From: Methylibium sp. | GTDB lineage: Bacteria; Pseudomonadota; Gammaproteobacteria; Burkholderiales; Burkholderiaceae_C | Assembly: GCA_013824165.1 (NCBI GenBank) | Contig: PNNH01000044.1 | Coordinates: forward strand, 1-50,913 | Length of the DNA: 50,913 bases | Direction: 5' to 3' | Part shown: piece by piece, positions 18,171 through 26,765 of the stretch | Position numbering within the stretch: the stretch's first letter is position 1 | Layout of the letters: each line of letters opens with the position of its first letter | Made by a program: the position numbers and the translations under genes | The notes under the pieces: model-generated | What the model saw: only the letters and a program-made list of their open reading frames with translations | Told to the model about the DNA's origin: nothing | Database searches by the model: none

Positions 18171-18857
18171 ATGATTCGACTGATTGTTGGCCTGGGCAAC
18201 CCCGGCACTGAATACGAAGACACGCGCCACAACGCCGGCTTCTGGTGGGTGGACACGCTGGCGCGCCGCCTGGGCGCCAGCCTGCAGGTCGAGCGCAACT
18301 ACTTCGGCTTGGTGGCCCGCGTCAACAACGCGCCCGGCGCACCAGGCCCGATCTGGCTGCTCGAACCGATGACCTATATGAACCTGTCGGGCAAGTCGGT
18401 CGCCGCGCTGGCACGCTTCTTCAAGATCGCGCCCGAGGAGATCCTGGCCGTGCACGACGAGCTCGATCTGGCGCCTGGCGAGATGAAGTTCAAGCAAGGC
18501 GGCGGCAACGGCGGCCACAACGGCCTAAAGGACATGCAGGCTCAGCTCGGATCGGCTAACTTCTGGCGCCTGCGTCTTGGCATCGGCCACCCCGGCGTCA
18601 AAGCCGAGGTCGCGGCCTATGTGCTGCGCAAGCCGCCGCTGTCGGAGCGCCAGGCGATCGAGGACTGCATCGCCAAATCGCTGGAAGCGGCCGAGCTGCT
18701 GTTCAAGGGCGAGATGGACAAGGCGATGATGAAGATCCACGCCAAGCCGCCGCGCCCCAAGCCACCGAAGCCTCCCAAGCTGCCAGTCCCCGCAGCCGCC
18801 GAAGGCGCTGCGCCGACTGACAGCGACAAGGAAACCAGCACCTCAGAACCGCGCTGA
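18171..18857 (+). CDS. pth: peptidyl-tRNA hydrolase with proline/lysine tail
   Basis: This 228-residue enzyme recycles peptidyl-tRNA. It has [20 protein letters not shown] (catalytic H20), [23 protein letters not shown] and the [12 protein letters not shown] segment. The core ends near residue 190. A 38-residue extension follows, beginning [11 protein letters not shown] and ending in an acidic, serine/threonine-rich segment; E. coli Pth has 194 residues. The true start [11 protein letters not shown] at 18171 is decisive; the open frame upstream is antisense to the M20 gene. Confidence 0.95.
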   Translation: MIRLIVGLGNPGTEYEDTRHNAGFWWVDTLARRLGASLQVERNYFGLVARVNNAPGAPGPIWLLEPMTYMNLSGKSVAALARFFKIAPEEILAVHDELDLAPGEMKFKQGGGNGGHNGLKDMQAQLGSANFWRLRLGIGHPGVKAEVAAYVLRKPPLSERQAIEDCIAKSLEAAELLFKGEMDKAMMKIHAKPPRPKPPKPPKLPVPAAAEGAAPTDSDKETSTSEPR

Positions 18858-18880
18858 CCCTGGGCTGCGTCATCACGCTG

Positions 18881-19297
18881 ATGGCGTTGGGCAGCTCAGT
18901 GTTGGCGCGGGCTGAAACCCGCAGCACCCCGCTGTATCGCTGAGGCCCCGACGGCCGCGACTTGCGTGACGCTCCCTGCCCGGACGGCAGGTCGGCCCAG
19001 GATCTGAAGTATGAACAGCCCAGCGCCGCCCAGGCCCGTGAGGCATGAGAACGCGCTCAGCACGAGCGAAAGCAAGCCGATGCCATGGAGCGCGAGCGGC
19101 TCAAAAGTGAAGCCGCCGCGCGCCGCAACGCCGCACCGGCCATCGGCATCCCGGGACATCGCAGCGAGCCCCCTGCTGCTGCCGCAAGCGCCCCCAAGGG
19201 CGGCAAGAACCAGCCGCCAAAGCCCAAGAAGGTCAAGCGCATCGACAAGCCCCAGTCGGCTGCGAACGACAAACCGGCCGGCAGCAGCAAGCCCTGA
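18881..19297 (+). pseudogene. broken small secreted (DUF4124-like) protein gene
   Basis: One frame from ATG 18881 to TGA 19297 reads as a coherent 138-codon protein except for two in-frame TGA codons, at 18941-18943 and 19046-19048. It has a short hydrophobic leader (ALGSSVLARA), then TPLYR-stop-GPDGRDLRDAPCPDG. That segment looks like the cysteine-containing start of DUF4124-like proteins, with TGA where Cys is expected. Then comes AQAREA-stop-ERAQHERKQ, with TGA where Arg would fit, and a basic K/P-rich tail. It lies 23 nt after pth. Only the last part (from 19085) remains an open frame. Selenocysteine is unlikely because the second TGA is at an Arg position. Confidence 0.65.
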
Positions 19298-19310
19298 CCT
19301 AGAATCAGCC

Positions 19311-19530
19311 CGTTGGTGCTCGTGCAGACATTGCGTCTGTGCAGTTAAACGGGAATCAGGAAGGTGCGTCTCATCGAGGCAATCCCAACCTGAGCTGTCC
19401 CCGCAACGGTAAGTGGACGAAGCGGCTTTGTTTTTTGCTTCCAGTCCCTGCACATCGATCCACTGGCGCTTGCCAAGCGCTGGGAAGGATGCAGGGATGA
19501 AGTCCACCAGCCCGGATACCGGCCAACACG
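19311..19530 (+). promoter_or_regulatory. cobalamin (B12) riboswitch
   Basis: The 220-nt leader opens with GTTGGTGCTCG, has TTAAACGGGAA and the B12-box core GAGCTGTCCCCGCAACGGTAA region (about 19392-19412), and closes with AGTCCACCAGCCCGGATACCGGCCAAC. The 5' GTTGG pairs with the 3' CCAAC to form P1. A long P13-type hairpin (CCCTGCA...TGCAGGG) is included. It precedes btuB by about 90 nt. Binding of adenosylcobalamin should repress the downstream transport and biosynthesis genes. Confidence 0.96.
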
Positions 19531-19620
19531 TGATGGGTCTGCGCTCTGGCGCTGACGCGTCGTTTCACAGGGGCCTGCGGGGAAGCTGGCGCCTGGACAA
19601 ATCGATGGGTCCTTTCTCTC

Positions 19621-21543
19621 ATGACTGCAAGTTTCCGACGCGCACCGCGTCGCTGCGCCCCTGTCCGCGCCACGCTGCTGCGTGCCGCCGTCTTCACCCT
19701 GGCGCCGCTGGCGCTGGCCCTGCCCGCACAGGCACAACAAGCCGGAGGCAGCCGCCTAGACCAGGTCGTCGTCACCGCCTCGCGCATGCCACAGCGCCTG
19801 GGCGATGTGCTGGCTGACCTCACGGTAATCGGCCGCACCGAGATCGAGCGCCAGTCCTTCGGCTCGGTGGCTGACCTGCTGCGCAATGCCGGCTGTGCCG
19901 AGCTCGTCCGCAACGGCGGTCCGGCCAGCACCACCTCGCTGTTCCTGCGCGGTGCCGACAGCCGCCACACCGTGGTGCTGCTGGACGGGGTGCGCATCGA
20001 TTCGCAGTCCACTGGCGGCGCCTCCTGGCAAGCCATCCCGCTTGCCAATGTCGAGCGGGTGGAAGTGCTCAAAGGCCCGGCCAGCGCCATCTACGGCTCG
20101 GACGCTATCGCCGGCGTGGTGCACATCATCAGCCGCAAGGGCGATGGCAAGAGTGCCGCGCCGCGCCTGGAACTTGGCGCCGCCTACGGCAGCCTGTCCT
20201 CCTTCAAGGCCGATGCGGCACTGAGCGGCGGCAATGCCCAGTTCGACTACATGCTGAGCCTGGCAACCGACGAGAGCAAGGGCTTCAACGCGACTACCAA
20301 ACAGTCCGCCTTCTCCTATGTGCCCGACGTCGACGGCTGGAGCAACTACAGCAGCACGCTGCGCCTGGGTGGCACGGTCGCCAGCGGTCACCGCATCGAA
20401 CTGCTGGCCGTGGCTGCACATACCGACGGTCAGTACGACGGCTCCTCGTCGCGCCCGACGGTCGACGATCACGCGATCCAGGATAACCGCGCGCTGCGCG
20501 CCAGCTGGGCCGCCCAGTGGAGTGCTGCGCTGCGCACCGAGCTGAGCGTCGGCGAAGGCCGCGACCGCTACGAAACCACGCCCTCGCCCTACCTGACCGA
20601 GACTACGCTGCGCAATGTGGCGCTGCTGGGCTCCTACAGCTTCAGCGCGACTCAACAGCTGAACTTCCAACTCGAGCGCAGCGAAGACCGTTTGCTCAAC
20701 TCCGGCCTGCGCACAGGCGATAACGATCAGCGCAGCCAGAATGCCGCCGGCCTGGGCTGGCTCTATCAGGGCCAGCGCTTCGACCTGCAAGCCCATGCAC
20801 GCCATGATGACTACAGCGAGTTCGGCGGCGTCAGCACCGGCACGCTGGCCGGCGGCTTCAAGCTGCTCGACGGACTGCGTGCCTACGCCTCGCTGGGCAA
20901 TGCTTTCCGTGCGCCGACGCTGTATCAGCGCGGCAGCGTCTACGGCCCCGACCTTCTCAAGCCCGGCGTCGCCGCGCTGAACCCCGAGCGCGGTCGCAAC
21001 CGCGAGATCGGTCTGCGCTGGGACGGCGGCAGCTACGAAATCGGTGCCACCGCCTATCTGAACAAGATCAACAACCTGATCGTGTTCGGTGCGGCGGGCA
21101 GCTGCAACAGCACGTTTGGCTGCTATCAAAACGTCGCGCGTGCCGAGCTCAAAGGCCTGAGCCTGTCGGGTTCCGCGCAGCTGGGCATCATGCGCCTGAG
21201 CGGCACGCTGGATTTCAGCTCGCCCAAGGACGCAAGCACCGGCCTGCTGCTGGCCCGCCGCGCCGAGCGCCACGGCACGCTGCGCGCCGAAACCACGCTG
21301 GGCAACTGGCTGCTGGGCGCCGCGGTGCAGGCTTCGGCACAGCGCTGGGACAACGCGGCCAACACCCGCAAGCTGGGCGGCTACGGGCTGGCCAACTTCG
21401 ATGTGCAGTACCGCCTCAGCCCGCAGCTGCGCCTGCAAGCCAATCTGGACAACGCCTTCGACCGCGAGTACCAGACGGCCTACGGCTACCAGCAGGCCCC
21501 GCGCACGCTGTTCGTCGGCCTGCGCTTCACACCGGCGAACTGA
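19621..21543 (+). CDS. btuB: TonB-dependent vitamin B12 outer-membrane receptor
   Basis: This 640-residue protein has an N-terminal signal peptide (LAPLALALPAQAQQ) and a TonB box in DQVVVTASR. The plug domain is at about residues 45-165 (VADLLRNAG, LFLRGADSRHTVVLLDGVRI, VEVLKGPASAIYGSDAIAGVV), then comes a 22-strand barrel ending in a typical ALFVGLRF-like C-terminal strand (TLFVGLRFTPAN). It imports cobalamin or other corrinoids. First gene behind the B12 riboswitch. No good Shine-Dalgarno lies just before the ATG. Confidence 0.94.
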   Translation: MTASFRRAPRRCAPVRATLLRAAVFTLAPLALALPAQAQQAGGSRLDQVVVTASRMPQRLGDVLADLTVIGRTEIERQSFGSVADLLRNAGCAELVRNGGPASTTSLFLRGADSRHTVVLLDGVRIDSQSTGGASWQAIPLANVERVEVLKGPASAIYGSDAIAGVVHIISRKGDGKSAAPRLELGAAYGSLSSFKADAALSGGNAQFDYMLSLATDESKGFNATTKQSAFSYVPDVDGWSNYSSTLRLGGTVASGHRIELLAVAAHTDGQYDGSSSRPTVDDHAIQDNRALRASWAAQWSAALRTELSVGEGRDRYETTPSPYLTETTLRNVALLGSYSFSATQQLNFQLERSEDRLLNSGLRTGDNDQRSQNAAGLGWLYQGQRFDLQAHARHDDYSEFGGVSTGTLAGGFKLLDGLRAYASLGNAFRAPTLYQRGSVYGPDLLKPGVAALNPERGRNREIGLRWDGGSYEIGATAYLNKINNLIVFGAAGSCNSTFGCYQNVARAELKGLSLSGSAQLGIMRLSGTLDFSSPKDASTGLLLARRAERHGTLRAETTLGNWLLGAAVQASAQRWDNAANTRKLGGYGLANFDVQYRLSPQLRLQANLDNAFDREYQTAYGYQQAPRTLFVGLRFTPAN

Positions 21544-21546
21544 GCC

Positions 21547-22113
21547 ATGCGGGCAGCGGCGCGCCACCAGCTGGTCGTCGGCGGCCAGCGCAGCGGCAAG
21601 TCGCGCCAGGCCGAACGCCTGGCGCTGGCCTGGCTGCGCGAGCAGCAAGGCCGCAGCGTCAGCCTGATCGCCACCGCCGAGGCGCATGACGAGGAGATGC
21701 GCGAGCGCATTGCCCGCCACCGCGTCGAGCGCCCGGCTGGCGTGGTCACTGTGGAAGAGCCGCTGCAGCTGTGCGAGGCGCTGCGCGCGCAGGCCGCGCC
21801 GCAGCGCCTGCTGGTGGTGGACTGCCTGACGCTGTGGCTGACCAACTGGCTGATGCCCATGCACGGCACGCCGCGCCGCGAAGCCTGGCTGGAGGAGTGC
21901 ACGGCGCTGGACGCGCTGCTGCCGCAGCTGGCCTCGCCGGTGGTCTTCGTGTCCAACGAGGTCGGCTGGGGCGTGATGCCGATGGGGCGCGAGGTGCGTG
22001 CCTATGTGGACGATCTGGGGCGACTCAATCAGCAGATTGCGCGCCGCTGCGCCACGCTGACCCTGATGGTGGCTGGGCAGGCCTGGAGCCGGCCCGTGGA
22101 GGAACAAGGATGA
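21547..22113 (+). CDS. cobU: adenosylcobinamide kinase / guanylyltransferase
   Basis: This 188-residue CobU/CobP enzyme phosphorylates adenosylcobinamide and transfers GMP to give adenosylcobinamide-GDP. It has P-loop GGQRSGKS (residues 12-19), LLVVDCLTLWLTNWL, FVSNEVGWGVMPMG and RLNQQIAR. Starts 3 nt after btuB and overlaps btuF by 4 nt. Confidence 0.95.
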   Translation: MRAAARHQLVVGGQRSGKSRQAERLALAWLREQQGRSVSLIATAEAHDEEMRERIARHRVERPAGVVTVEEPLQLCEALRAQAAPQRLLVVDCLTLWLTNWLMPMHGTPRREAWLEECTALDALLPQLASPVVFVSNEVGWGVMPMGREVRAYVDDLGRLNQQIARRCATLTLMVAGQAWSRPVEEQG

Positions 22114-23039
22114 GAGCAACTCTTCGTCGCCTGGGGCTTGTGCTCCTGGCTGCCGCCTTGGCGCACAGCGCGGCCGCGCAAACCTTGACACTCAAGGACG
22201 ACCGCGGACAGGCCGTCGCGCTGCCTGCCGTGCCCAAGCGCATCGTCAGCCTGCTGCCCTCTCTGACAGAGACCGTGTGCGAGCTCGGCGAGTGCGCGCG
22301 TCTGGTCGGGGTGGACCGCTTCTCCAACCACCCAGCCGCCGTGATGGCCCTGCCCAAGGTCGGCGGGCTGGACGACACCAGCATCGAAGCGATCCTGGCG
22401 CTGCGGCCGGATCTGGTGCTGTTGAGCATTTCATCGCGCCTGACCGAGCGCCTGGAGGCGCTGGGCTTGAAGGTGATCGCGCTGGAGCCCAAGACCCATG
22501 CCGACGTGCAGCGTGTGCTGGGCACAGTGGCAAAGGTGCTCGGCAAAGACGACGAAGCGCGCCGCGTCTGGAACCGCATCGATGGCGCCATCAAGCACGC
22601 CGCCGCCAGCCTGCCGCCAGCCGCTCGCGGCATGAGCGTCTATTACGAGGTGGACAGCGCGCCCTATGCGGCCGGCACCAGCTCCTTCATCGGCGAGACG
22701 CTGACGCGCCTGGGTGCACGCAACATCATCCCGCCCGAGCTGGGGCCCTTCCCCAAGATCAACCCCGAGTTCGTCGTGCGCGCTGACCCGCAGCTGATCA
22801 TGGTCGGCCAGCGCAATGCGCCCGGCCTGCCGCAGCGCCCCGGCTGGAGCGGCGTACGCGCGGTCAAGGACAAGAAAATCTGCGTCTGGCTGCCGGCTGA
22901 ATCGGATGTGCTGGTGCGCCCCGGCCCGCGCATGGCCGAGGCCGCGGCGCTGATGGCGCGCTGCCTGCGCGACGCGGCGGCCGGCCCGGTGACCTGGCCC
23001 AGCGTGGCCTTCACCGCCCCTCCCGGAGGCATGCGCTGA
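22110..23039 (+). CDS. btuF: B12 ABC transporter periplasmic binding protein
   Basis: This 309-residue protein has a signal peptide (LVLLAAALAHSAAA) and the class III solute-binding fold. It contains PKRIVSLLPSLTETVCELG, VDRFSNHPA, IEAILALRPDLVL and a C-terminal GVRAVKDKKICVW. It delivers corrinoids to the BtuCD permease. Start ATG 22110 overlaps the cobU stop (ATGA). Confidence 0.92.
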   Translation: MRATLRRLGLVLLAAALAHSAAAQTLTLKDDRGQAVALPAVPKRIVSLLPSLTETVCELGECARLVGVDRFSNHPAAVMALPKVGGLDDTSIEAILALRPDLVLLSISSRLTERLEALGLKVIALEPKTHADVQRVLGTVAKVLGKDDEARRVWNRIDGAIKHAAASLPPAARGMSVYYEVDSAPYAAGTSSFIGETLTRLGARNIIPPELGPFPKINPEFVVRADPQLIMVGQRNAPGLPQRPGWSGVRAVKDKKICVWLPAESDVLVRPGPRMAEAAALMARCLRDAAAGPVTWPSVAFTAPPGGMR

Positions 23040-24049
23040 TGAGCCCGGTTCTGCGCCGCCAGCGCAGCCGCCAGCTGCTGCTGGTGCTGTTGCTGCTTAG
23101 CGCCCTGCTGTTGCTGCTGGGCCTGTCCACCGGCAGCACCGGTTTCTCGCCCTGGTTCTCGCAGGATGAAACCATGCGCAAGATCCTGTGGGAGATCCGC
23201 GCCCCGCGCTCGATTGGCGCCTGGCTGGCCGGTGCATTGCTGGCGCTGGCCGGCGCAATTGCGCAGGGCCTGTTCCGCAATCCGCTGGCCGACCCCTATC
23301 TGCTGGGCTGCTCGGCCGGCGCCTCGCTGGGCGTGGCGGCGCTGCTGTTCGCGCTGGGCTTCTCGCCCGCGGCTACCGCGATGGCGCTGCGCCTGGGAAT
23401 GACCGGCGCCGCCTTTGCCGGCGCGGTGTTGGCCGTCTTGCTGACGCTGCTGCTGGCGCGCGGCGTCGAGCAATCGCTGCGCTTGCTGCTGGCCGGCGTG
23501 ATCGTCGGCGTGGTGCTGGGTTCGGCCTCAAGCCTGCTGACGCTGGCCAACCCCGACATGCTGCGCGCGATGCAGGCCTTCATGCTGGGCAGCACCGGTT
23601 TCCTGGGCTGGAACGCGGTAGCCATCATGGCCGTGGTGCTGCTGGCCACGCTAGCCCTGGCGCTGGCTTGCAGCAAGACACTGGATGCGCTGACTCTGGG
23701 CGAAGCCACCGCGCGCTCGCTGGGCCTGCGACTGGCGCTGGTGCGCCTGCTGCTGATTGCCTCCCTCACGCTGGCCACCGGCGCCGCGGTGGCGCAGTGC
23801 GGTCTGATCGCCTTTGTTGGCCTGGTCGCGCCGCATCTGGTGCGCAGTTGGGCGCCCACCGCGCATGGCCAGCTGCTGCTGGCGGCACCTCTGGCGGGCG
23901 GCACGCTGCTGCTGGCCTCGGACATCCTGGCGCGCTGGCTGATCGCGCCGCAGGAACTGCCGGTCGGCGTGATCACCGCGCTGCTGGGCGGCAGCTATCT
24001 GCTGTGGCTGATGCGCAAGCGCAGCCAGGGCCAGGGGATGGGACTGTGA
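23039..24049 (+). CDS. btuC: B12 ABC transporter permease
   Basis: This 336-residue FecCD/BtuC-family inner-membrane protein has about ten membrane helices. Family motifs are IRAPRSIGAWLAGALLALAG, FRNPLADPYLLG, LGEATARSLG (coupling-helix region) and IAFVGLVAPHLVR. Start overlaps the btuF stop by one base (TGATG). Confidence 0.94.
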   Translation: MSPVLRRQRSRQLLLVLLLLSALLLLLGLSTGSTGFSPWFSQDETMRKILWEIRAPRSIGAWLAGALLALAGAIAQGLFRNPLADPYLLGCSAGASLGVAALLFALGFSPAATAMALRLGMTGAAFAGAVLAVLLTLLLARGVEQSLRLLLAGVIVGVVLGSASSLLTLANPDMLRAMQAFMLGSTGFLGWNAVAIMAVVLLATLALALACSKTLDALTLGEATARSLGLRLALVRLLLIASLTLATGAAVAQCGLIAFVGLVAPHLVRSWAPTAHGQLLLAAPLAGGTLLLASDILARWLIAPQELPVGVITALLGGSYLLWLMRKRSQGQGMGL

Positions 24050-24885
24050 GCGCGCATGGCCGCTCCAAAGCGCTCACACCGGAGCGCGATCAGCGCGAAG
24101 GTTGCCTGACCAACGCCGCACCCGCCTTCCCAACCTTGTCACTGCGCCTGCAGTCGCTGCGCCTGGGTGGCCGCGAGGTGCTGCAGGGCTTGAAGCTGAG
24201 CCTGGACCAGGCGGGCTGGACGGCCATCGTCGGACCCAATGGCGCCGGAAAGTCCACACTCTTGCGCGCCCTGGCCGGTCTGCTGCCTTTCGATGGCGAG
24301 CTGCAGCTGCAGCAGCGCCCCTGGGCCAGCTGGAGCCACCGCGAGCGCGCCCGCCAGATTGCCTGGCTGGGCCAGAACGAGAGCAGCACCGACGAGCTCA
24401 GCGCCTACGAAGTGGTGATGCTGGGCCGCCTGCCGCACCAGGCCTGGCTGGCCCCGCCGAGTGCCGCCGACCATGCTGCGGCCCGCCAGGCCATGGAGCA
24501 GACCCAGTGCTGGGACTGGCGCGAGCGTCCGCTTGGCCGGCTCTCCGGCGGCGAGCGCCAGCGCGTGCTGCTGGCGCGTGCGCTGGCGGTGCAGTCGATG
24601 CTGCTGCTGATGGACGAGCCGCTGGCCCATCTGGACCCGCCGCATCAAAGCGACTGGGTAGAGATCGTGCGCGGCCGCGCCGGCTGCGGCGCCGCGGTGG
24701 TCAGCGTGCTGCACGAGCTGAACATCGCGCTGCAGGCCGACCGCCTGGTGGTTATGGACGCCGGCCGCATCGTCCACCAGGGCGCGCCGTCCGACCCGGC
24801 CACACACGCGGCACTGCAACAGGTGTTCCAGCAGCGCCTGCTGATCCTGCAGGTGCAGGACCGCTGGCTGGCACTCAACGCTTGA
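24046..24885 (+). CDS. btuD: B12 ABC transporter ATP-binding protein
   Basis: This 279-residue ATPase has Walker A GPNGAGKST, Q loop WLGQNES, signature LSGGERQRVLLARAL, Walker B LLLMDEPLAHLD and a switch histidine in VLHELN. A GTG start at 24046 overlaps the btuC stop (GTGA) and adds about 30 residues before the ABC fold; the frame is open further upstream, antisense-like within btuC. Together with btuC and btuF it forms a complete importer. Confidence 0.93.
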   Translation: MSAHGRSKALTPERDQREGCLTNAAPAFPTLSLRLQSLRLGGREVLQGLKLSLDQAGWTAIVGPNGAGKSTLLRALAGLLPFDGELQLQQRPWASWSHRERARQIAWLGQNESSTDELSAYEVVMLGRLPHQAWLAPPSAADHAAARQAMEQTQCWDWRERPLGRLSGGERQRVLLARALAVQSMLLLMDEPLAHLDPPHQSDWVEIVRGRAGCGAAVVSVLHELNIALQADRLVVMDAGRIVHQGAPSDPATHAALQQVFQQRLLILQVQDRWLALNA

Positions 24886-24893
24886 AGGACTCC

Positions 24894-26216
24894 ATGATTT
24901 CCTGCCCGGCCCTGATGGTCAGTGCGCCCAGCTCCGGATCCGGCAAGACCAGCATCACCGCGACGATCGCGCGCCATGCACGCAACAGCGGCAAGCGGGT
25001 GCGCGTCTTCAAGACCGGACCCGACTACCTCGACCCCATGGTGCTGGCGCGTGCGAGCGGCCAGCCGGTCTATCAGCTCGATCTGTTCATGGGCGGGCTG
25101 GCGCATTGCCAGCAGCTACTGGCCGAAGCCGCAGAGAACGCGGACCTGATCCTGGTCGAGGGTGTGATGGGCCTGTTCGACGGCCAGCCCAGCAGCGCCG
25201 ACCTGGCCGCAGCCTTCGGGCTGCCGGTACTTGCGGTGATTGACGCCTCGGCCATGGCCCAGACCTTTGCTGCGCTGGCGCTGGGCCTGCAGACCTTCCG
25301 CAGCGACATCCGCCTGTGCGGCGTGGTCGCCAATCGCGTCGGCAGCGCAGCCCATGGCCGCATGGTGGCCGAGGGCCTGCCCGGCGACCTGCCACTGGTC
25401 GCAGCGCTGCCGCGCCAGCAAGACCTGACCCTGCCTGAGCGGCACCTGGGCCTGGTCCAGGCCCTTGAGCTGCCGGAGCTGGACGCGCAGCTGGACCGCT
25501 GGGCGCAGGCCTGGGGCGAGGCCTCGGGCGGCTTCGAGTTCCAGCCAGTCCGCTTCGACTGCGAGTCCGCGCCTGCACTGCCGGCGCTGCTCAAGGGCCG
25601 TCGCATTGCGGTGGCGCAGGACGCCGCCTTCTCCTTCATCTACCCGGCAAATCTGGATTGCCTGCGCGCGCTGGGCGCTGAAGTGCTGTGCTTCGCACCG
25701 ATCCAGGGTCAGGCCTTGCCCGACTGCGATGCGCTGTGGCTGCCGGGTGGCTATCCCGAGCTGCATGCGTCAGCGCTGCGCGCCAATCCACACTTCTTCG
25801 CCGACCTGGCCGCCCACATGGCGGCGCACAAACCGCTGCTGGCCGAATGCGGCGGCATGCTCGCGCTGGTCGAGAGCCTGACGGATGCCGAGGGCGTGGC
25901 CCATCCGATGGCCGGCCTGATGCCTGGCCACGCGCAGATGCAGCAGCGCCTGGCCGCGCTGGGCCTGCAAAGCATCGACTGGCCAGGGCTTGGCAAGCTG
26001 CGTGGCCACAGCTTCCACTACTCCCGCCTCGACACCGCGCTGGCGCCGCTGACCCGCGCCAGCAATCCCAACGGCGGGCAGACAGCCGAGGCGCTCTATG
26101 GCCTGGGCTCGCTGCGAGCCAGCTATGTGCACCACTACTTCCCCTCCAACCCCGAGGCCGTGGCGACCTTCTTCGCCGGCCAGCACACCCATGCAGATCA
26201 TCGCTCCCCCGACTGA
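24894..26216 (+). CDS. cobB: cobyrinic (or hydrogenobyrinic) acid a,c-diamide synthase
   Basis: This 440-residue CobB/CbiA enzyme amidates the a and c side chains of the corrin ring using glutamine and ATP. The N-terminal dethiobiotin-synthetase-like domain has APSSGSGKTS (residues 11-20), GPDYLDP and VEGVMGLFDG. The C-terminal class I glutamine amidotransferase domain has the nucleophile in LLAECGGM and a RGHSFHYS segment. The aerobic (CobB) versus anaerobic (CbiA) route cannot be decided here because no ring-forming genes are present. Its end overlaps cobO by 26 nt. Confidence 0.94.
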   Translation: MISCPALMVSAPSSGSGKTSITATIARHARNSGKRVRVFKTGPDYLDPMVLARASGQPVYQLDLFMGGLAHCQQLLAEAAENADLILVEGVMGLFDGQPSSADLAAAFGLPVLAVIDASAMAQTFAALALGLQTFRSDIRLCGVVANRVGSAAHGRMVAEGLPGDLPLVAALPRQQDLTLPERHLGLVQALELPELDAQLDRWAQAWGEASGGFEFQPVRFDCESAPALPALLKGRRIAVAQDAAFSFIYPANLDCLRALGAEVLCFAPIQGQALPDCDALWLPGGYPELHASALRANPHFFADLAAHMAAHKPLLAECGGMLALVESLTDAEGVAHPMAGLMPGHAQMQQRLAALGLQSIDWPGLGKLRGHSFHYSRLDTALAPLTRASNPNGGQTAEALYGLGSLRASYVHHYFPSNPEAVATFFAGQHTHADHRSPD

Positions 26217-26760
26217 CCGCGAACGCATCATTCCCAGCGCCGAGCGCCGCGGCTTGATCCTGGTCCACACCGGCGACGGCAAGGGCAAGAGCACCGCCGC
26301 CTTCGGACTGGCGCTGCGCGCCCATGGCCGTGGCAAGGCGGTCAAGATCTACCAGTTCATGAAGGTGCCCAGCGCACGCTTCGGCGAGCACCGCATGTTC
26401 GAGCAAATGGGCGTGCCAATCGAAGGCCTGGGCGACGGCTTCTCGTGGAAGAGCCGCGACCTGGAGCACAGCGCGCAGTTGGCGCGCGACGGCTGGGCCC
26501 GCGCTGAAGCCACGATCCGCGCCGGCGAGCATTTCCTGGTGGTGCTGGACGAGATCATGTACCCCTTGCGCTACGGCTGGCTGCCGCTGGAGCCGGTGCT
26601 GCAGTGCCTGCGCGAGCGGCCGGCCCATGTGCATGTGGTGCTGACCGGCCGCAACGCGCCCGAGGAGCTGATCGAGCTGGCCGACACCGTCACCGAGATG
26701 GCCATGGTCAAGCACCATTTCAAGGCCGGCGTGCCGGCGCAGCGCGGGATCGAGGATTGA
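26191..26760 (+). CDS. cobO: cob(I)yrinic acid a,c-diamide adenosyltransferase
   Basis: This 189-residue CobO/BtuR enzyme attaches the 5'-deoxyadenosyl ligand to cobalt. It has P-loop HTGDGKGKST (K/S near residues 31-34), VKIYQFMK, VVLDEIMYPLRYGW and VVLTGRNAPEEL. The start MQIIAPPTDRER at 26191 lies inside the end of cobB; a longer frame upstream is the cobB shadow. Confidence 0.94.
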   Translation: MQIIAPPTDRERIIPSAERRGLILVHTGDGKGKSTAAFGLALRAHGRGKAVKIYQFMKVPSARFGEHRMFEQMGVPIEGLGDGFSWKSRDLEHSAQLARDGWARAEATIRAGEHFLVVLDEIMYPLRYGWLPLEPVLQCLRERPAHVHVVLTGRNAPEELIELADTVTEMAMVKHHFKAGVPAQRGIED

Positions 26761-26765
26761 GCACG

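Noticed and set aside
18881-19297. UGA read as selenocysteine in the DUF4124-like frame
   Set aside because: The first TGA replaces a Cys, but the second replaces an Arg-like position and no SECIS-like stem was evident; nonsense decay is simpler.
19756-22191. 811-codon open frame antisense to btuB and cobU
   Set aside because: High-GC coding DNA often leaves the opposite strand open. The product is Q-, A-, H- and R-rich with no fold or motif, and the plus strand holds clear btuB and cobU.
24102-26216. Long plus-strand frame running through btuD into cobB
   Set aside because: Only the part from ATG 24894 matches CobB/CbiA; the upstream part is a frame shadow of btuD rich in R, G and P.
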